A DNA stretch of 64,000 bases from Actinokineospora diospyrosa (lineage in GTDB: Bacteria; Actinomycetota; Actinomycetes; Mycobacteriales; Pseudonocardiaceae), in assembly GCF_024171925.1 (NCBI RefSeq), contig NZ_JAMTCO010000001.1:248001-312000 (forward strand), in the 5' to 3' direction. The position numbers were made by a program, and so were the translations under genes. Below the pieces are notes generated by a model that saw only the letters and a list, made by a program, of their open reading frames with translations, searched no databases and was not told the DNA's origin. Of this stretch, positions 32,573 to 52,900 are shown in pieces. The stretch's first letter is position 1. Each line of letters begins with the position of its first letter.

Positions 32573-33745
32573 ATGTCACCACGCACGTACCTGCTCGCGG
32601 TGGGCGCGTTCACGGTGGGTACCAGCAGCCACATCATCTCCGGGCTGCTGCCCGAGATGAGTCGCGAATTGCACGTCTCCACCGCGGCCGCGGGCCAGCT
32701 GGTCACCGCGTTCGCCATCGCTTACGCCATCGCCTCGCCCCTGCTCGCCGCGGTCACCGGGCGCTGGGAGCGCAAGCGGCTGGTGATCGCCGCGTTGGTG
32801 ACCAGCGCGGTGGGCAACGCCCTGTCCGCGGTGGCGCCGACGTTCGAGTTGTTGTTGGCCTCGCGGGTGGTGGCGGCGCTGGGGGCGGCGGTGTTCACGC
32901 CGGTGGCGACGTCGATCGCCACGGAGATCAACCCGCCGCAGCGGCGGGGGCGGGCGGTCGCGGTCGTGTTCGGCGGGCTCACCACCGCGCTGGTCGTCGG
33001 GGTGCCCGCGGGCAGCCTGCTCGGCGCGCCGCTGGGGTACCACGGGGTGTTCGCGCTCGTGGCGGTCGTGACCGCGCTCGCCGCGGTGGTCAGCGCGGTC
33101 GGGCTGCCCAGGGTCGCGCCGCCGCCCGCGGTGGGGGTGCGGGAGCGGTTCGCGGTGCTGGCCGACAGCCGGGTGCGGATGGTGCTGGGCATGACCGTGC
33201 TCGGCTGCCTGTCCGCTTTCGCCGTTTTCACCTACGTCGCACCGTTGTTGGCGCACACCGCAGGCGTGCGCGGCGGGACGATCAGCGTCCTGCTGCTCTG
33301 CTACGGGGTCGGCGGCGCGATCGGCAACACCCTCGGCGGCAGGCTCACCGACCGCTTCGGCAGCAGGCGTCCACTGCTGTGGTCGTTCACCTTCTTCGTC
33401 GTCATCCTCGCCACCCTGCCGCTGACGGCGGTGACCGCGGTGTCGGCGGGCGTCGTGTTCTTCCTGTGGGGCCTGTCGACCTGGTCGGTGAACCCGCCGA
33501 TCCAGAACTGGCTGATCGAGCTGGCGCCCACCACCAGCGGTCTCCTGCTGTCGATCAACGCCTCGGCGATCTACCTCGGGGTCGGCCTCTCCGGCGTCGT
33601 CGGCGGGCTGGTGATCGGCGGTTGGGGCGTGGTCGCGCTCCCACCGGTGGCCGCCGCGGTGGCGTCGCTGTCCTTTGTGCTCCTCGTGCTCGCGGGCCGC
33701 AAGGACGCCGCGGTCACCGCCGAGCCGGTGCCCGCGCGCGTCTGA
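32573..33745 (+). CDS. DHA1-family (12-TMS) MFS exporter, Cmx/chloramphenicol-efflux type
   Basis: 390 residues with twelve hydrophobic helices. Motif A-like R-W-E-R-K-R in the 2-3 loop, G-R-L-T-D-R-F-G-S-R-R in the 8-9 loop, and R-R-G-R-A-V-A-V-V-F-G-G-L at TM5. Resembles the Cmx/CmlR drug-efflux branch. ATG 32573 has AAGGGGGAA upstream. Controlled with the divergent ArsR gene. Export of the NRPS product is possible, as the cluster starts 1.2 kb downstream, but untested. Confidence 0.9.
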   Translation: MSPRTYLLAVGAFTVGTSSHIISGLLPEMSRELHVSTAAAGQLVTAFAIAYAIASPLLAAVTGRWERKRLVIAALVTSAVGNALSAVAPTFELLLASRVVAALGAAVFTPVATSIATEINPPQRRGRAVAVVFGGLTTALVVGVPAGSLLGAPLGYHGVFALVAVVTALAAVVSAVGLPRVAPPPAVGVRERFAVLADSRVRMVLGMTVLGCLSAFAVFTYVAPLLAHTAGVRGGTISVLLLCYGVGGAIGNTLGGRLTDRFGSRRPLLWSFTFFVVILATLPLTAVTAVSAGVVFFLWGLSTWSVNPPIQNWLIELAPTTSGLLLSINASAIYLGVGLSGVVGGLVIGGWGVVALPPVAAAVASLSFVLLVLAGRKDAAVTAEPVPARV

Positions 33746-33755
33746 GCGCCCACGA

Positions 33756-33788
33756 CGAAGGCCCGCGCCACCACGGCGCGGGCCTTCG
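33756..33788. terminator. Strong bidirectional terminator
   Basis: 14-bp perfect stem CGAAGGCCCGCGCC / GGCGCGGGCCTTCG with a 5-nt loop between the MFS stop and the convergent CBM48-like gene. Confidence 0.85.
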
Positions 33789-33804
33789 GCCGTTTTCGGG
33801 GGTT

Positions 33805-34086
33805 TTACACGGTGATGTGCGGGTTGCCCTGGGGGTCGCGCTCGCGCACGGCGGGGTCGTCGGACCACACGCCGCCCTCAGTGAGGTACCGAAAGGACAC
33901 CGACGTCCCGGCGGGTATCACCACCGAGGTGGAGCGCTTGCCGTTCGAGCGGCCGCGCAGCACGTGCCTGCCCGGGGTCCAGCCGTTGAAGCAGCCGACC
34001 ACGCTCGTCGAGCCGGGCGGGCTGTCGCGCTCGAGGGTGAAGGTGACCCTGACCTTGGCGAAGGGCAGGGGTTTGGTGCTGATCAT
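33805..34086 (-). CDS. CBM48/isoamylase early-set-like small protein
   Basis: 93 residues from ATG 34086. A single immunoglobulin-like glycogen-binding fold: V-R-V-T-F-T-L-E-R, the signature V-V-G-C-F-N-G-W-T-P-G-R-H, then a V-S-F-R-Y-L-T-E-G-G-V-W-S-D-D-P strand pair. Such stand-alone isoamylase N-terminal/CBM48 proteins bind alpha-glucans or act as small scaffold proteins; no catalytic domain is attached. Upstream in-frame codons lack a good start. Confidence 0.8.
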   Translation of the reverse strand: MISTKPLPFAKVRVTFTLERDSPPGSTSVVGCFNGWTPGRHVLRGRSNGKRSTSVVIPAGTSVSFRYLTEGGVWSDDPAVRERDPQGNPHITV

Positions 34087-34954
34087 CCGAACCGGGTTCC
34101 TCGTCTCGTCCTCGGCCGTCGACCCTCCCGGGGTCGAGCACACGCGTCGAGCACGCAGCCTGCCCGGCCGGGCCGCGCGGCACCACCGCCGTCACCCGGA
34201 CGTGTCGGTGCGGCGTTCGGCGGCAAATCCAGGGCTAAATGCTGATGCGCGGAACGGCGCGACCGCGGATTGGTTACTGAGACCTCGACCACATTCGTCT
34301 ATTCGCGTTTCCCAGATGCTGGTCCACTTGGGGGAGATTGTGGTGCGCATCTCGCTGATCTTTTTCTCGGGTGTTACTCGGAGTCCGGTGTTCCCATTTT
34401 ATTCGCACTGCTGTTACTCGACCACCGAGACAGTAATACGCCTTTTCAGATGCACGTGCAAGTTACCGCTCGGTACGTTTATCGGGCAACGCGCATGGCA
34501 TTCATGTTAGCCGGTTGACCTGCGACTGCCTTTGTGCCAAATGGATCGTCGGCCGTCCACGATGGACAATGGAATCGCTCCCTAATTCCTGTGACCGGGG
34601 TCACAGGAACGGCCCTGCAATCCCGTCGTTGGGTTGCGAATCCGTTTTACAAAAGCGACGCCTGGGCGTTCAAACAAGTTTGGCGGGATTTCGCCGAACG
34701 GCCCGCAGCATTACCGTGACCTCTATCTATAGGGGGCCGATTGCTCCGTTCGGCGGTAGCTGGTCGGCTTGGCTGCTGGTCAACATTGATTAGGTTCGAC
34801 GATTGAATGCGGCGAACTCGGGGAACTCCGAACACGGGGCCGAGTGCCCGGCGGGGCCATCCATTCCCGAACGCCGACCCACCACCACGCCACGCCCGAC
34901 GACCCTTTGGCGCGTGGTCCCACCGTGCCCACCGGCACCGACCATTGAGGACCC
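34087..34954. other. Long intergenic interval with a lower-GC patch upstream of the NRPS locus
   Basis: About 34.25-34.80 kb is visibly more A/T-rich than the surroundings. Several short frames exist (for example 34534-34719, 61 codons), but none shows a family or a good ribosome-binding site, so I call no gene. The region probably contains the promoter of the thioesterase-NRPS operon. Confidence 0.5.
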
Positions 34955-36283
34955 ATGGACGCATCCGCAAGAACCCGCGTCGCGACCCGGCTCGCCGAGC
35001 TGGTCGCGGAGCACTCGGTTCCCGGCGCGCAGTTGGCCATCCACCACGACGACCGCACCTGGTCCTGGTCCACGGGGGAGACCAGGCACGGGTCGGGCCT
35101 GCCGATGACCGACGACGACGCGGTGCCGATCGGCTCGATCACCAAGGTGGTCACCGCCGCCGCGGTGCTCGCGCTCGCCGCCGACGGCGACCTCGAACTC
35201 GACGAGCCGCTGGCCGAGCAGGTCGCGGGCCTGGCCGCGTTCGGTGAGATCACCCCCCGCCACCTGCTCAGCCACACCGCGGGCCTGCCGTCCGACACCC
35301 GTGAGAGCGCGCTGACCTCGGCGACCTCGCTGCGCAGGCTGCTGCACGACTCGGCGGCCGGGCTGACCCCGATCGCCGAGCCGGGCACCGCGTTCTCCTA
35401 CTCGAACGTGGGCTACCTGCTGCTCGGCCACGCGATCGAGTCGATCACCGGCATGGACTGGGACGAGGCGGTCACCGCCATCGTGCTCGGCCCGCTCGAG
35501 GTGGACACCCGCTTCGTGGTCGGCCCCCGGGCGTCGACCGACGTGGTGACCGGGCACACCGTCAACCGCTCGCGCGGTCTGGTCCGCCCGGTCGGCCAGT
35601 CGTTGACCCCGCTGGAGGCACCGGCAGGCGCGCTCGCCGCGAGCGCCTGGCAGCTGGTCCGGTTGGGCCGCTCGCTGGCGGGCGCCGAGGGCAACGACCT
35701 GCTCGACCCCGGTTCGCTCAAGGACATGCGCGGCGCGGTCGCCTCGGCGGAGCCGTTCGGGATGGCCGACGGCTGGGGTCTGGGCCTGGCGGTCTACGGG
35801 TCCGGCGAGCGCGCCGTGGTCGGGCACGACGGCACCGGCGACGGCACCTCGGCGCACCTGCGGATGCACCCGTCCAGCGGGACGGTGGTGGCGTTCACCG
35901 CCAACTCCGGTTCCGGCTTCGCGCTGTGGCGGACGCTGGCCGACGAGCTCGCCGAGCTGGGGATCCCGGTGTCGGGTTTCGACCCGATGCCCAGCGCGGT
36001 CGACCCGGTCCCCGCCCCCGCGGACGCCGCTGGCGACTACGCCAACGGCGACACCGTGTACACCGTCGCCCAGGCCGTCGAGGGGCTTCGGTTGACCGTG
36101 GACGGTGAGCCGTTCGCCGACCTGACCCCGTTGGCGGACCTGCGCTTCGCCATGCGCGACTGCGACACCGGCGAGACCGACCAGGTCGGCCGCTTCCTCA
36201 CCGACCACACCGGCAGCCCCGCCTGGCTGCAGGTCGGCGGCAGGCTCGCCCGCAAGACCACGGCCGCGTTCGCGGCCGCCTGA
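34955..36283 (+). CDS. PBP-type thioesterase/cyclase (SurE-like), beta-lactamase fold
   Basis: 442 residues, no signal peptide, so it stays in the cytoplasm unlike penicillin-binding proteins. Serine-hydrolase motifs: Ser61-I-T-Lys64, Tyr149-S-N151 and His291-D-G, the same set and spacing as SurE of surugamide synthesis. The C-terminal ~100 residues (A-G-D-Y-A-N-G-D to the end) fit the lipocalin-like domain of that family. Family role: takes the peptide from the last carrier protein, favouring a C-terminal D-residue, and closes it head to tail. Here it directly precedes two NRPS genes that end in an epimerase and lack a cis thioesterase, exactly the expected context. A generic class C esterase is the alternative. 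Confidence 0.85.
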   Translation: MDASARTRVATRLAELVAEHSVPGAQLAIHHDDRTWSWSTGETRHGSGLPMTDDDAVPIGSITKVVTAAAVLALAADGDLELDEPLAEQVAGLAAFGEITPRHLLSHTAGLPSDTRESALTSATSLRRLLHDSAAGLTPIAEPGTAFSYSNVGYLLLGHAIESITGMDWDEAVTAIVLGPLEVDTRFVVGPRASTDVVTGHTVNRSRGLVRPVGQSLTPLEAPAGALAASAWQLVRLGRSLAGAEGNDLLDPGSLKDMRGAVASAEPFGMADGWGLGLAVYGSGERAVVGHDGTGDGTSAHLRMHPSSGTVVAFTANSGSGFALWRTLADELAELGIPVSGFDPMPSAVDPVPAPADAAGDYANGDTVYTVAQAVEGLRLTVDGEPFADLTPLADLRFAMRDCDTGETDQVGRFLTDHTGSPAWLQVGGRLARKTTAAFAAA

Positions 36284-36357
36284 GCGCAACCCCCCGTCAT
36301 CCCCGAGCGCGCGGTCGTCCCCGCGCGCCAACCCACCGTGCTCAAGGAAGGCTCCCG

Positions 36358-43911
<7,554 letters not shown>

Positions 43912-43930
43912 GCCCCCGGAGGCACCCCAG

Positions 43931-46900
43931 ATGACCACTTCAGACTCCCGCAGAAGCCGCCTCGACGCCCTCCCGGCCCACCTCCGCGCGCAGATGGAGA
44001 AGCGCCTGGCGGGCAAGGCAGGCGCGCCCGCCAAGGTGGAGACGATCCCGCCCGCTCCCCGCGACGGCGCGCTACCGCTGTCCTCGGCGCAGCAGCGCCT
44101 GTGGTTCCTCAGCGAGTTCAACCCGGGCGGCAACGACTACAACTCCGGCACCGCCCTGCGCTTCACCGGTGACCTCGACACCGCGGCCCTGATCGCGGGC
44201 GTGCAAGCGCTTGCGGCGCGGCACGAATCGCTGCGCAGCACGTTCAGCGAGGTCGACGGCCGCCCGGTGCAGGTCGTCCACGACTCGGTCGACGTCCCGA
44301 TCGCGGTCCTCGACTGCGCCGCGGAAGCGCTCGCGGACACCCTGCAAGCCGAGTTCTCCCAACCGTTCGACCTGCGCCAAGGGCCGCTGCTGCGCGCCGT
44401 GCTGCTCCGGTTGAGCGACCACGAACACGTCCTGCTGCTGACCGTGCACCACATCGCCGTCGACGGTTGGTCGCTCGGCGTGCTCACCGAGGAACTGGCC
44501 GAGCTCTACGCCGGGCGCGACCTGCCCGCCCCGACCCTGCACTACGCCGACTTCGCCGTCTGGCAGCAGGGCAGGCTCACCGGCCCGTCGATGGACAAGC
44601 ACCTGGAGTACTGGCGCGAGGCGCTGGCCGGGACCGAGCCGATCGACCTGCCCACCGACCGCCCGCGCCCGCCGGTTCGGACCCCGGCGGGCGCGGCGCG
44701 CCACGTCACGGTGCCCGCCGCGCTCGCCGCTCGGCTCACCAACCTGGCCCGCGCCAACGACACCACGCTGTTCACCACCCTCATGGCGGCCTGCAAGCTG
44801 CTCGTCGCCCGCTACGGCGGTGTCGACGACGTCGCGCTCGGCACCGTCACCGCCGGGCGCGGCCGGGCCGAGCTGAGCCGGGTCATCGGGTTCTTCGTCA
44901 ACACCGTGGTGCTCCGCTCCACTGTGGACCAGCGGACCTCGTTCATCGAGTTCCTGCGCGTGGTCAACGGCACCGCCCTCGACGCGTTCAGCCACGACGA
45001 GGTGCCTTTCGACCGGCTGGTCGAGGCCGTCGGCGCGCCGCGCGACCCGAGCCGCAACCCGCTGTTCGACGTCTTGGTGATGCTGCAGAACGCGTCGAAG
45101 GGCCTCCCGGAGTTCCCCGGCCTCACCGTGGAGGAGGTCGACCTGCGCCGGTGGGCGGCGAACTTCGACCTCAGCGTCGAGTTCAGCGAGCTCAGCGGCA
45201 CCGGCGAGCTGGACTGCGTGCTGGAGTACAGCACCGACCTGTTCGACGCCGAGACCATCGACCGCCTCGCCGGGCACCTGCTGACCCTGCTCGACGCGAT
45301 CGCGGCCGCCCCCGACCGCCCGATGGCCGAGCTGCCCTGGCTGACCGGCACCGAGCTGCGCGCCGTCACGGAGGGGTGGAACGACACGACCCTGCCCGTC
45401 GAGGCGGCCACCTTCCCGGCGGTCTTCGAGGAGCAGACCCGCCGCACCCCGGACGCCACCGCGCTGGTGTTCGCGGGCGAGTCGCTGACCTACGCCGAGC
45501 TGAACTCCCGCGCGAACCGAGTCGCGCACCACCTGATCGGCCAAGGCGTCGGTCGGGAACAGGTGGTCGCCGTCTCGCTGCCGCGCTCGGTCGCCGCCGT
45601 GGTCGCGCAGCTCGCGGTGTTCAAGGCGGGCGCGGTCTACCTGCCGGTCGACCCGTCGCTGCCCGCTGAGCGCCGCGCCCACCTGGTCGAGGACTCCGGC
45701 GCGGTCCTGGTCCTCGACGGGGACCTGCCGTTGACCGACCCCGATCACAACCCCGACACAGGGCTGCGGCCGGACAACACCGCGTACGTCATCTACACCT
45801 CCGGTTCCACCGGCAAACCCAAGGGCGTCGCCGTCGAGCACCGGGCCCTGGTGAACCTGCTGCGCAGCCACCTGGCCGACTTCGCGGGCGGCGACCGGAT
45901 GCGGGTCGCCCTGTCGGCCGTGTTCTCCTTCGACACCTCGTTGGAGGGCCCGGTCCTGATGGCGGGCGGCCACGAGCTGCACCTGCTCGGCGACGACGTG
46001 CGCCTGGACCCCGACGCGCTGGTCGACTACGTGGTCGCGCACCGGATCGACTTCCTCGACCTCACCCCGTCGTACCTGCGCAAGCTGCTGCCCGCCGGGC
46101 TCCTCGCGCACCCCGAGCACCGGCCCGCCGTGCTGATGCTCGGCGGCGAGGCCCTCGGCGACGACCTGTGGCGCGAGCTGGCCGCACTGCCGGACACCGC
46201 CGTGCACAACTTCTACGGCCCCACCGAGACGACCGTCGACGCACTGTCCACTGTGGTCGACGGGGATCGGCCGACGATCGGTCGCCCGCTGCGCAACCTC
46301 AAGGCTTACGTCCTCGACGCCGACCTGCGGCCGCTGCCCGTCGGCGTCCCGGGGGAGCTGCACATCGCAGGCGCGCAGCTCGCGCGCGGCTACCTGCACC
46401 GCCCCGGCCTGACGGCCGACCGGTTCCTCCCCGACCCGTTCGGCGCGCCGGGTGCCCGCATGTACCGCACCGGCGACCTGGCCAGGTGGACCACCGAGGG
46501 CACCGTCGAGTACCTGGGCCGCACCGACGACCAGGTGAAGATCCGCGGCTTCCGCATCGAGCCGGGCGAGATCGAGGCCGCGTTGCTGGCCCGCCCCGGC
46601 GTCCGGGAGGCCGCCGTGGTCGCCCGCGAGGACGGCGGCCACCGCAGGCTCGTCGCCTACCTCGTTGCCGACCGCGTCGAGGCCGCCGAACTGCGTGCGG
46701 GGCTCAAGGAGACCCTGCCCGATTACATGGTGCCCGCCGCGTTCGTCCAGCTCGACCGGCTTCCCATGACCCGCAACGGCAAGCTCGACAAGAAGGCGCT
46801 GCCCGCGCCGGAGTTCAGCGCCGCCGCCGAGGCCGAGTTCGTCGCCCCGCGCACGGAGACCGAACAGCTGCTGGCCCAGCTGTGGGCCGATGCCCTTGGC

Positions 46901-49900
46901 GCGGAACGGGTCGGGGTCACCGACAACTTCTTCGCCCTCGGCGGCGACTCGATCCTCAGCATCCAGATCGTCTCCCGGGCCCGCCAGGCCGGTCTGCGGC
47001 TGACCTCGCGCGATGTGTTCGTCAACCAGACGATCGCCGAACTCGCGCTGGTCGTCACCGCGGAGACCGCGCCGACCGAGCGGGCCGCGCCCGAGGGGCC
47101 CGCGCCGCTGACACCGATCCAACGGTGGTTCTTCGACACCCACGGCGCGCGGGACCATTTCACGATGTCCGTGCTGTTCGACCTCGCCGAGGACACCGAC
47201 CTCGGCGCGCTGGAAGGCGCGCTGCGGGCCGTCGTCGCCCACCACGCCGCGCTGCGCGGCCGGTTCCGCCAGGTCGACGGCCAGTGGCGGCAGGAACCCG
47301 CCGACGTCGAGGTCACCCTCGCCCGCGGCGGCGGCATCGAGGCCGCCCGCGCCGAGATCGACCTCGCCGACGGGCCGCTGCTGCGCGCCCTGCTGCTCGA
47401 CGACGGCAGGCTGTTCCTCACCGTCCACCACCTCGTGATGGACGGCGTCTCCTGGCGGATCCTGCTCGACGACCTGGTCACCGCCTACACCCGGCTGCGC
47501 GACCAGCGCCCCGTCGAGCTGCCCCCGGTCGGCACCACCTACGCCGACTGGGCCCACCGGCTCGGTGACCTCGTCGCCGGTGGCGGCTTCGACCCCGCGC
47601 TCGAGCACTGGACCTCGGTGCCCGACCCCGCCCCGCTGCCGGTCGACCGGACCGGCAGCAACACCGCGGGGAGCACCGCCTCGGTCACCGTGCGGCTCGA
47701 TCCCGCCACGACCGACGCGGTGCTGCGCGCGGTCCCCGAGCGCTACCGCACCCGGGTCAACGACGTGCTGCTCAGCGCCCTCGGCCGGGTCCTGGCCCGG
47801 TGGACGGGCGATGACACGGCCATGATCACCCTGGAGGGCCACGGCCGCGAGGACGTCGTCGACGGCGCCGACCTGACCCGCACCGTCGGCTGGTTCACCA
47901 CGCAGTTCCCGGTCGCGCTGGACGTGCCGGGCGCCGACTGGGGCTCGGTGCTCAAGTCGGTCAAGGAGCGGCTGCGCGCGGTCCCGCACAACGGGCTGAG
48001 CTACGAGGCGCTGCGCTACCTCACCCCGGACAGCCCGCTCGCCGGTCGGCCGTTGCCGCAGATCGGGTTCAACTACCACGGCCGCTTCGACACCGATGAC
48101 GCCGCTGGTCTGCTCAGCGGTCGCCACGAGGCCGGACCCGAGGTCGACCCGGCGGCGGAGCGCGACTTCGTGCTGGAGGTCATCGGGCTGGTCGAGTCCG
48201 ACGAGCTCGTGCTCACCTGGGAGTACTCGACCGCGCTGCACCACGAGGCGACCGTGCGCAGGCTCGCCGACGCGATGCTGGCCGCTCTGCGCGAGATCGC
48301 CAAGCACTGCACCGCACCGGGTTCCGGTGGCCGCACCCCGTCGGACTTCCCGCTCGCCCGGCTCACCCAGTCCCAAGTGGACCGACTGGTGGGCGGTGGC
48401 GGCGGGGCGGTCTTCGACGATGCGGTCGAGGACATCTACCCGCTGACCCCGCTGCAGTCCGGCATGGTCTTCCACAGCCTCGTCGACCCGGACGGCGGCG
48501 CCTACGTCGACCAGGTCCGCCTCGTCCTCGACGGGGTCACCGACCCGGCCGCCCTGGTGGCCGCGTTCCAGGCCGTCATCGACCGGACCCCGGTGCTGCG
48601 CACGGCCGTGGTCTGGGAGGACGTCGCCGAGCCGGTGCAGGTGGTGCGCCGCTCGGTCCGGCTCGACGCCGACATCCGCGACTGGCGGGACCTGTCCGAG
48701 CGCGACCGCGACAAGGCCATGGGGCACCTGCTCGCCGAGGACCGCGCCCGGCCGTTCACCCTCGACACCGCGCCGCTGCTGCGCGTGGCCGCCCTGCGGG
48801 TCGCCGACGACCGGGTCGTGCTGGTGTGGTCGTCGCACCACGTGCTGCTCGACGGGTGGAGCACCGCGCAGGTCTTCGGGGAGGTCGTCGAGCGCTACAC
48901 CGACCTGGTCGAGCACCGGTCGCCCTCGGCGCCCGCGCGCAGGCCGTTCCGCGACTACCTGCGCTGGATGTCCGAGCAGGACAGCGCGGCCGCCGACGCG
49001 CACTGGGCCGGGGTGCTCGGTGGGTTCGCCGACCCGGTCGCCGTGCCGTGGGACCACGCGCCCGCGCAGGCGCACCGCACCGAGTCGAGCGCGTCGGTCA
49101 AGGCCGACCTCGACCGCGCCGGGTCCGAGCGGCTGCGGCTCGCCGCCCAGCGCGCCGGGCTGACCGTCAACACCGTCGTGCAGGGCGCCTGGGCGCTGCT
49201 GCTGGCCAGGTGGGCGGGCACCACCGACATCGTGTTCGGCACCACCGTGTCCGGCCGCCCGCCCGAGTTGGCCGGGGTGGAGTCGATGGTCGGCATGTTC
49301 ATCAACACCGTCCCGACCCGCGTGCTCGCCGACCCGGCCCGGCCCGCCGGGGCGTGGCTGCGCGAGATCCAGGCCGGGCAGAGCGAGTCCCGCAGCTTCG
49401 ACTACCTCGCCCTGCCGCGGATCCAGGCGCACAGCGCCGTTTCGCCGGGCGCCGCTCTCTTCGACAGCGTCGTGGTGTTCGAGAACTACCCCTTCGAGGA
49501 CGCTTCTCGCGAGGACGGCCTGCGGGTCGCCGAGGTCACCGCGATCGACACGACCAACCTGCCGCTGACGCTGGCCGCGCACGTCGACGACCGGGTCCAC
49601 CTCGACCTCGGCTACGACCCGGCGCTGCTGGACCGCGCCACCGCCGAGCGGGTCGCCGGGTGGTTGCGCACGCTGGTGACCGAGCTGGTCGAGGACCAGG
49701 ACCGGCCCATCGGCGCGCTGCCCTGGGTGTCCACAGAGGACCGGGCCCGGGTGCTCACCGGGTTCAACGACACCGACCACCCGCTGCCCTTCGAGCCCCT
49801 CACCGAGGTGTTCGAGCGGCGGGCCGCCCGCACCCCGGACGCGACCGCGCTGGTGTTCGACGGTCGTGCGCTGACCTTCGCCGAGGTCGAGGCCGCCGCG

Positions 49901-52900
49901 AACCGGTTGGCGCACAAGCTGATCGCCGACGGCGCGGGTCGGGAGAGCGTGGTCGCGCTGACGATGCCCCGCTCAGCCGACACCGTGATCTCGATCCTCG
50001 CCGTCGGCAAGGCGGGCGCGGCGTTCCTGCCGGTCGACCCGACCCTGCCCGCCGAGCGCATCGCCTACCTGCTCGACGACGCCAAGCCGGTGCTGGTGCT
50101 CGACGGCACCACCGACACCGCCGGGTTCCCGGACACCAGCCCGGGCAGGCGGATCCACGCCGAGCAGACCGCGTACGTCATCTACACCTCCGGCTCCACC
50201 GGCCGCCCCAAGGGCGTGGTCATCAGCCAGGGCAACCTGTCCGCGCTGCACCAAGACCACCGCGTCGACATCACCGGCGTCGACCGCACCCGGTTCGCGC
50301 TAACCGCGACCTTCTCGTTCGACACCTCGCTCGAGGGCCTGCTGTTCCTCGTGGACGGTCACGAGGTCCACGTGATCAGCGAGGACCTGCGGATCGACCC
50401 CGCCGCTTTCGTCGAGTACGTCAGCGCCAACGGCATCGAGTACGTCGACCTCACCCCCACCCACGCCGCGCACCTCGCGGCGGCCGGGCTGCTCGACAGC
50501 GGGCTGAAGGTCCTCATGCTCGGCGGCGAAGCCCTGCCCGAGAAGCTGTGGCGCGACGCGCAGGCCAAGGGCCTGCGGGTGGTCAACTACTACGGCCCCA
50601 CCGAGACCACAGTGGACGCGACGGTCTGCTTCTCCGGCGACGCCGAGCGACCGCTCATCGGTCGACCGCTGCGCAACACCCAGGCCTACGTGCTCGACGA
50701 GAACCTCGACCCGCTGCCGCCCGGTGTTCCCGGTGAGCTCTACCTCGCCGGTGTCCAGGTGGCCCGCGGCTACCTCGACCGCCCCGGCCTGACCGCCGCC
50801 CGGTTCATCGCCGACCCGTACGGCCCGGCGGGAACCCGCCTGTACCGCACCGGCGACCGCGTCCGGTGGACCGAGCACGGCCTGCTGGACTACCTCGGCC
50901 GCGCCGACGACCAGGTCAAGATCCGCGGCTTCCGCATCGAGCCGGGCGAGATCGCCGCCGTGCTGCGGGAACAGGCTGGCGTGAGCGACGCCGCCGTGGT
51001 CCCGTTCACCGACGCGACCGGTACCCGCCTGGTCGCCTACGTCGTGGGCGAGCCCGTCGGCGACCTGCGCGCCGAGTTGGCCCGCGAATTGCCCGACTAC
51101 ATGGTTCCTGCCGCCGTGATGGCGTTGCCGGTGCTCCCGGTCAACTCCAGCGGCAAGCTCGACCGCCGCGCCCTGCCCGCCCCGGAGTTCACCGCCTCGG
51201 CCACGCACGTCGAGCCGCGCACCGAGGCCGAGCGGGTCGTGGCCGCTGCCTGGGCCGAGGTGCTCGGGGTGCCGAAGGTCGGTGCGCAGGACAACTTCTT
51301 CGCGCTCGGCGGCGACTCGATCCTCAGCATCCAGGTCGTGTCCCGGCTGCGCACCGCGTTCGGCACCCAGATCTCCCCGCGCGCTGTGTTCGACCACCCC
51401 ACGGTCGCGGCCCTGGCCCGCGCGGTGCCGGGCGAGCGGACCGACGCGATCCCGGTCATCGACCACAGTGGACCGGTTCCGCAATCGTTTGCGCAGCGTC
51501 GGTTGTGGTTCCTGGACCAGTTCGAGCCCGGCGACACCGAGTACGTCAGCCCGACCGCGCTGCGGCTCACCGGCCCGCTCGACGAGACCGCCCTCACCTC
51601 GGCGCTCACCGCGCTCATCGCCCGGCACGAGTCGCTGCGCACCACCTTCGACGAGGTCGACGGCGAGGCCGTGCAGATCGTGCACGAGCCGTACCCGGCC
51701 GAGCTGACCCTGCTCGACGGCGACGCCGAGCAGGTCGTCGCCGACGAGAGCGCGCGACCGTTCGACCTGCGGCAGGGCCCACTGCTGCGCACCGCGCTGG
51801 TGCGCGAGTCGGCCACGTCGCACGTGCTCGTGCTGACCCTGCACCACATCATCACCGACGGCTGGTCCACCGCCGTCCTCACCGAGGACCTCGCCGCGCT
51901 CTACCGCGCCGAGCTGTCCGGTGTGGACGCCGACCTGCCCGAGCTCCCCGTCCGCTACACCGACTTCACCGCGTGGCAGCGCGACCAGGGCATCGACCTG
52001 GACTTCTGGAAGGCCGCCCTCGCCGGGGTCGAGCCGCTGGAGCTGCCGACCGACCGCCCCCGCCCCGCCGTGCGGACCACCGCGGGCGCCAAGCACGAGT
52101 TCACCCTGCCCGCGGCGACCCTCGACGCGCTGCGCGAGCTGGGCCGACGGGTCGACGGCACCCTGTTCACCACCCTGCTCGCCGCCTGCCAGGTGCTGTT
52201 CGCCCGCTACAGCGGCCAGTCCGACATCGCCATCGGCACCGTGGCCTCCGGTCGCGAGCGGGCCGAGGTCGAGCGGGTCGTCGGGTTCTTCGTCAACACC
52301 GTGGTGCTGCGCTCCACAGTGGACCTGCGGGCCCCGTTCACCGACGTGCTCGCCGGGGCGCGGGCCACCGCGCTGGAGGCCTTCGCCCACCAGGACGTCC
52401 CGTTCGAGCGGGTCGTCGACGCGGTGGCGCCCGAGCGCGACACCAGCCGCAGCCCGCTGTTCGACGTCATGGTGCTGCTGCAGAACACCCCCGACGAGGT
52501 CCCGGTCATCCCGGGGCTGACCGTCACCGAGGTCGACATCCCGGTCACCACCTCCACCAACGACCTCACCCTGGAGTTCCAGGAGTCGACCGGCGGCCTG
52601 CGCGGCGCGGTCGAGTTCAACCCGGACCTGTTCGACGCCACCACCGTCGAACGGCTCGTCGAGCACCTGTCCGCCCTGCTCACCGCCATCGCGACCGACC
52701 CGGCCAGCGCGGCGGCCGACATCGACCTGCGGCACGCGACCGAACGCGAGCGGATCGAGTCGTGGCAGGGATCCCGCACGGATGATTTCCGGTCAATCCT
52801 GGGTCTGATTTCAGACTCTGCGACGCGCGCGCCAGATGCGGCGGCCGTGGTGTTCGGTGCGGATCGGCGCACATTCGCCCAGGTCAACGCCACCGCGAAC

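Noticed and set aside
34534-34719. 61-codon ORF in the lower-GC patch
   Set aside because: No ribosome-binding site, no recognisable motif and overlapping alternatives in other frames.
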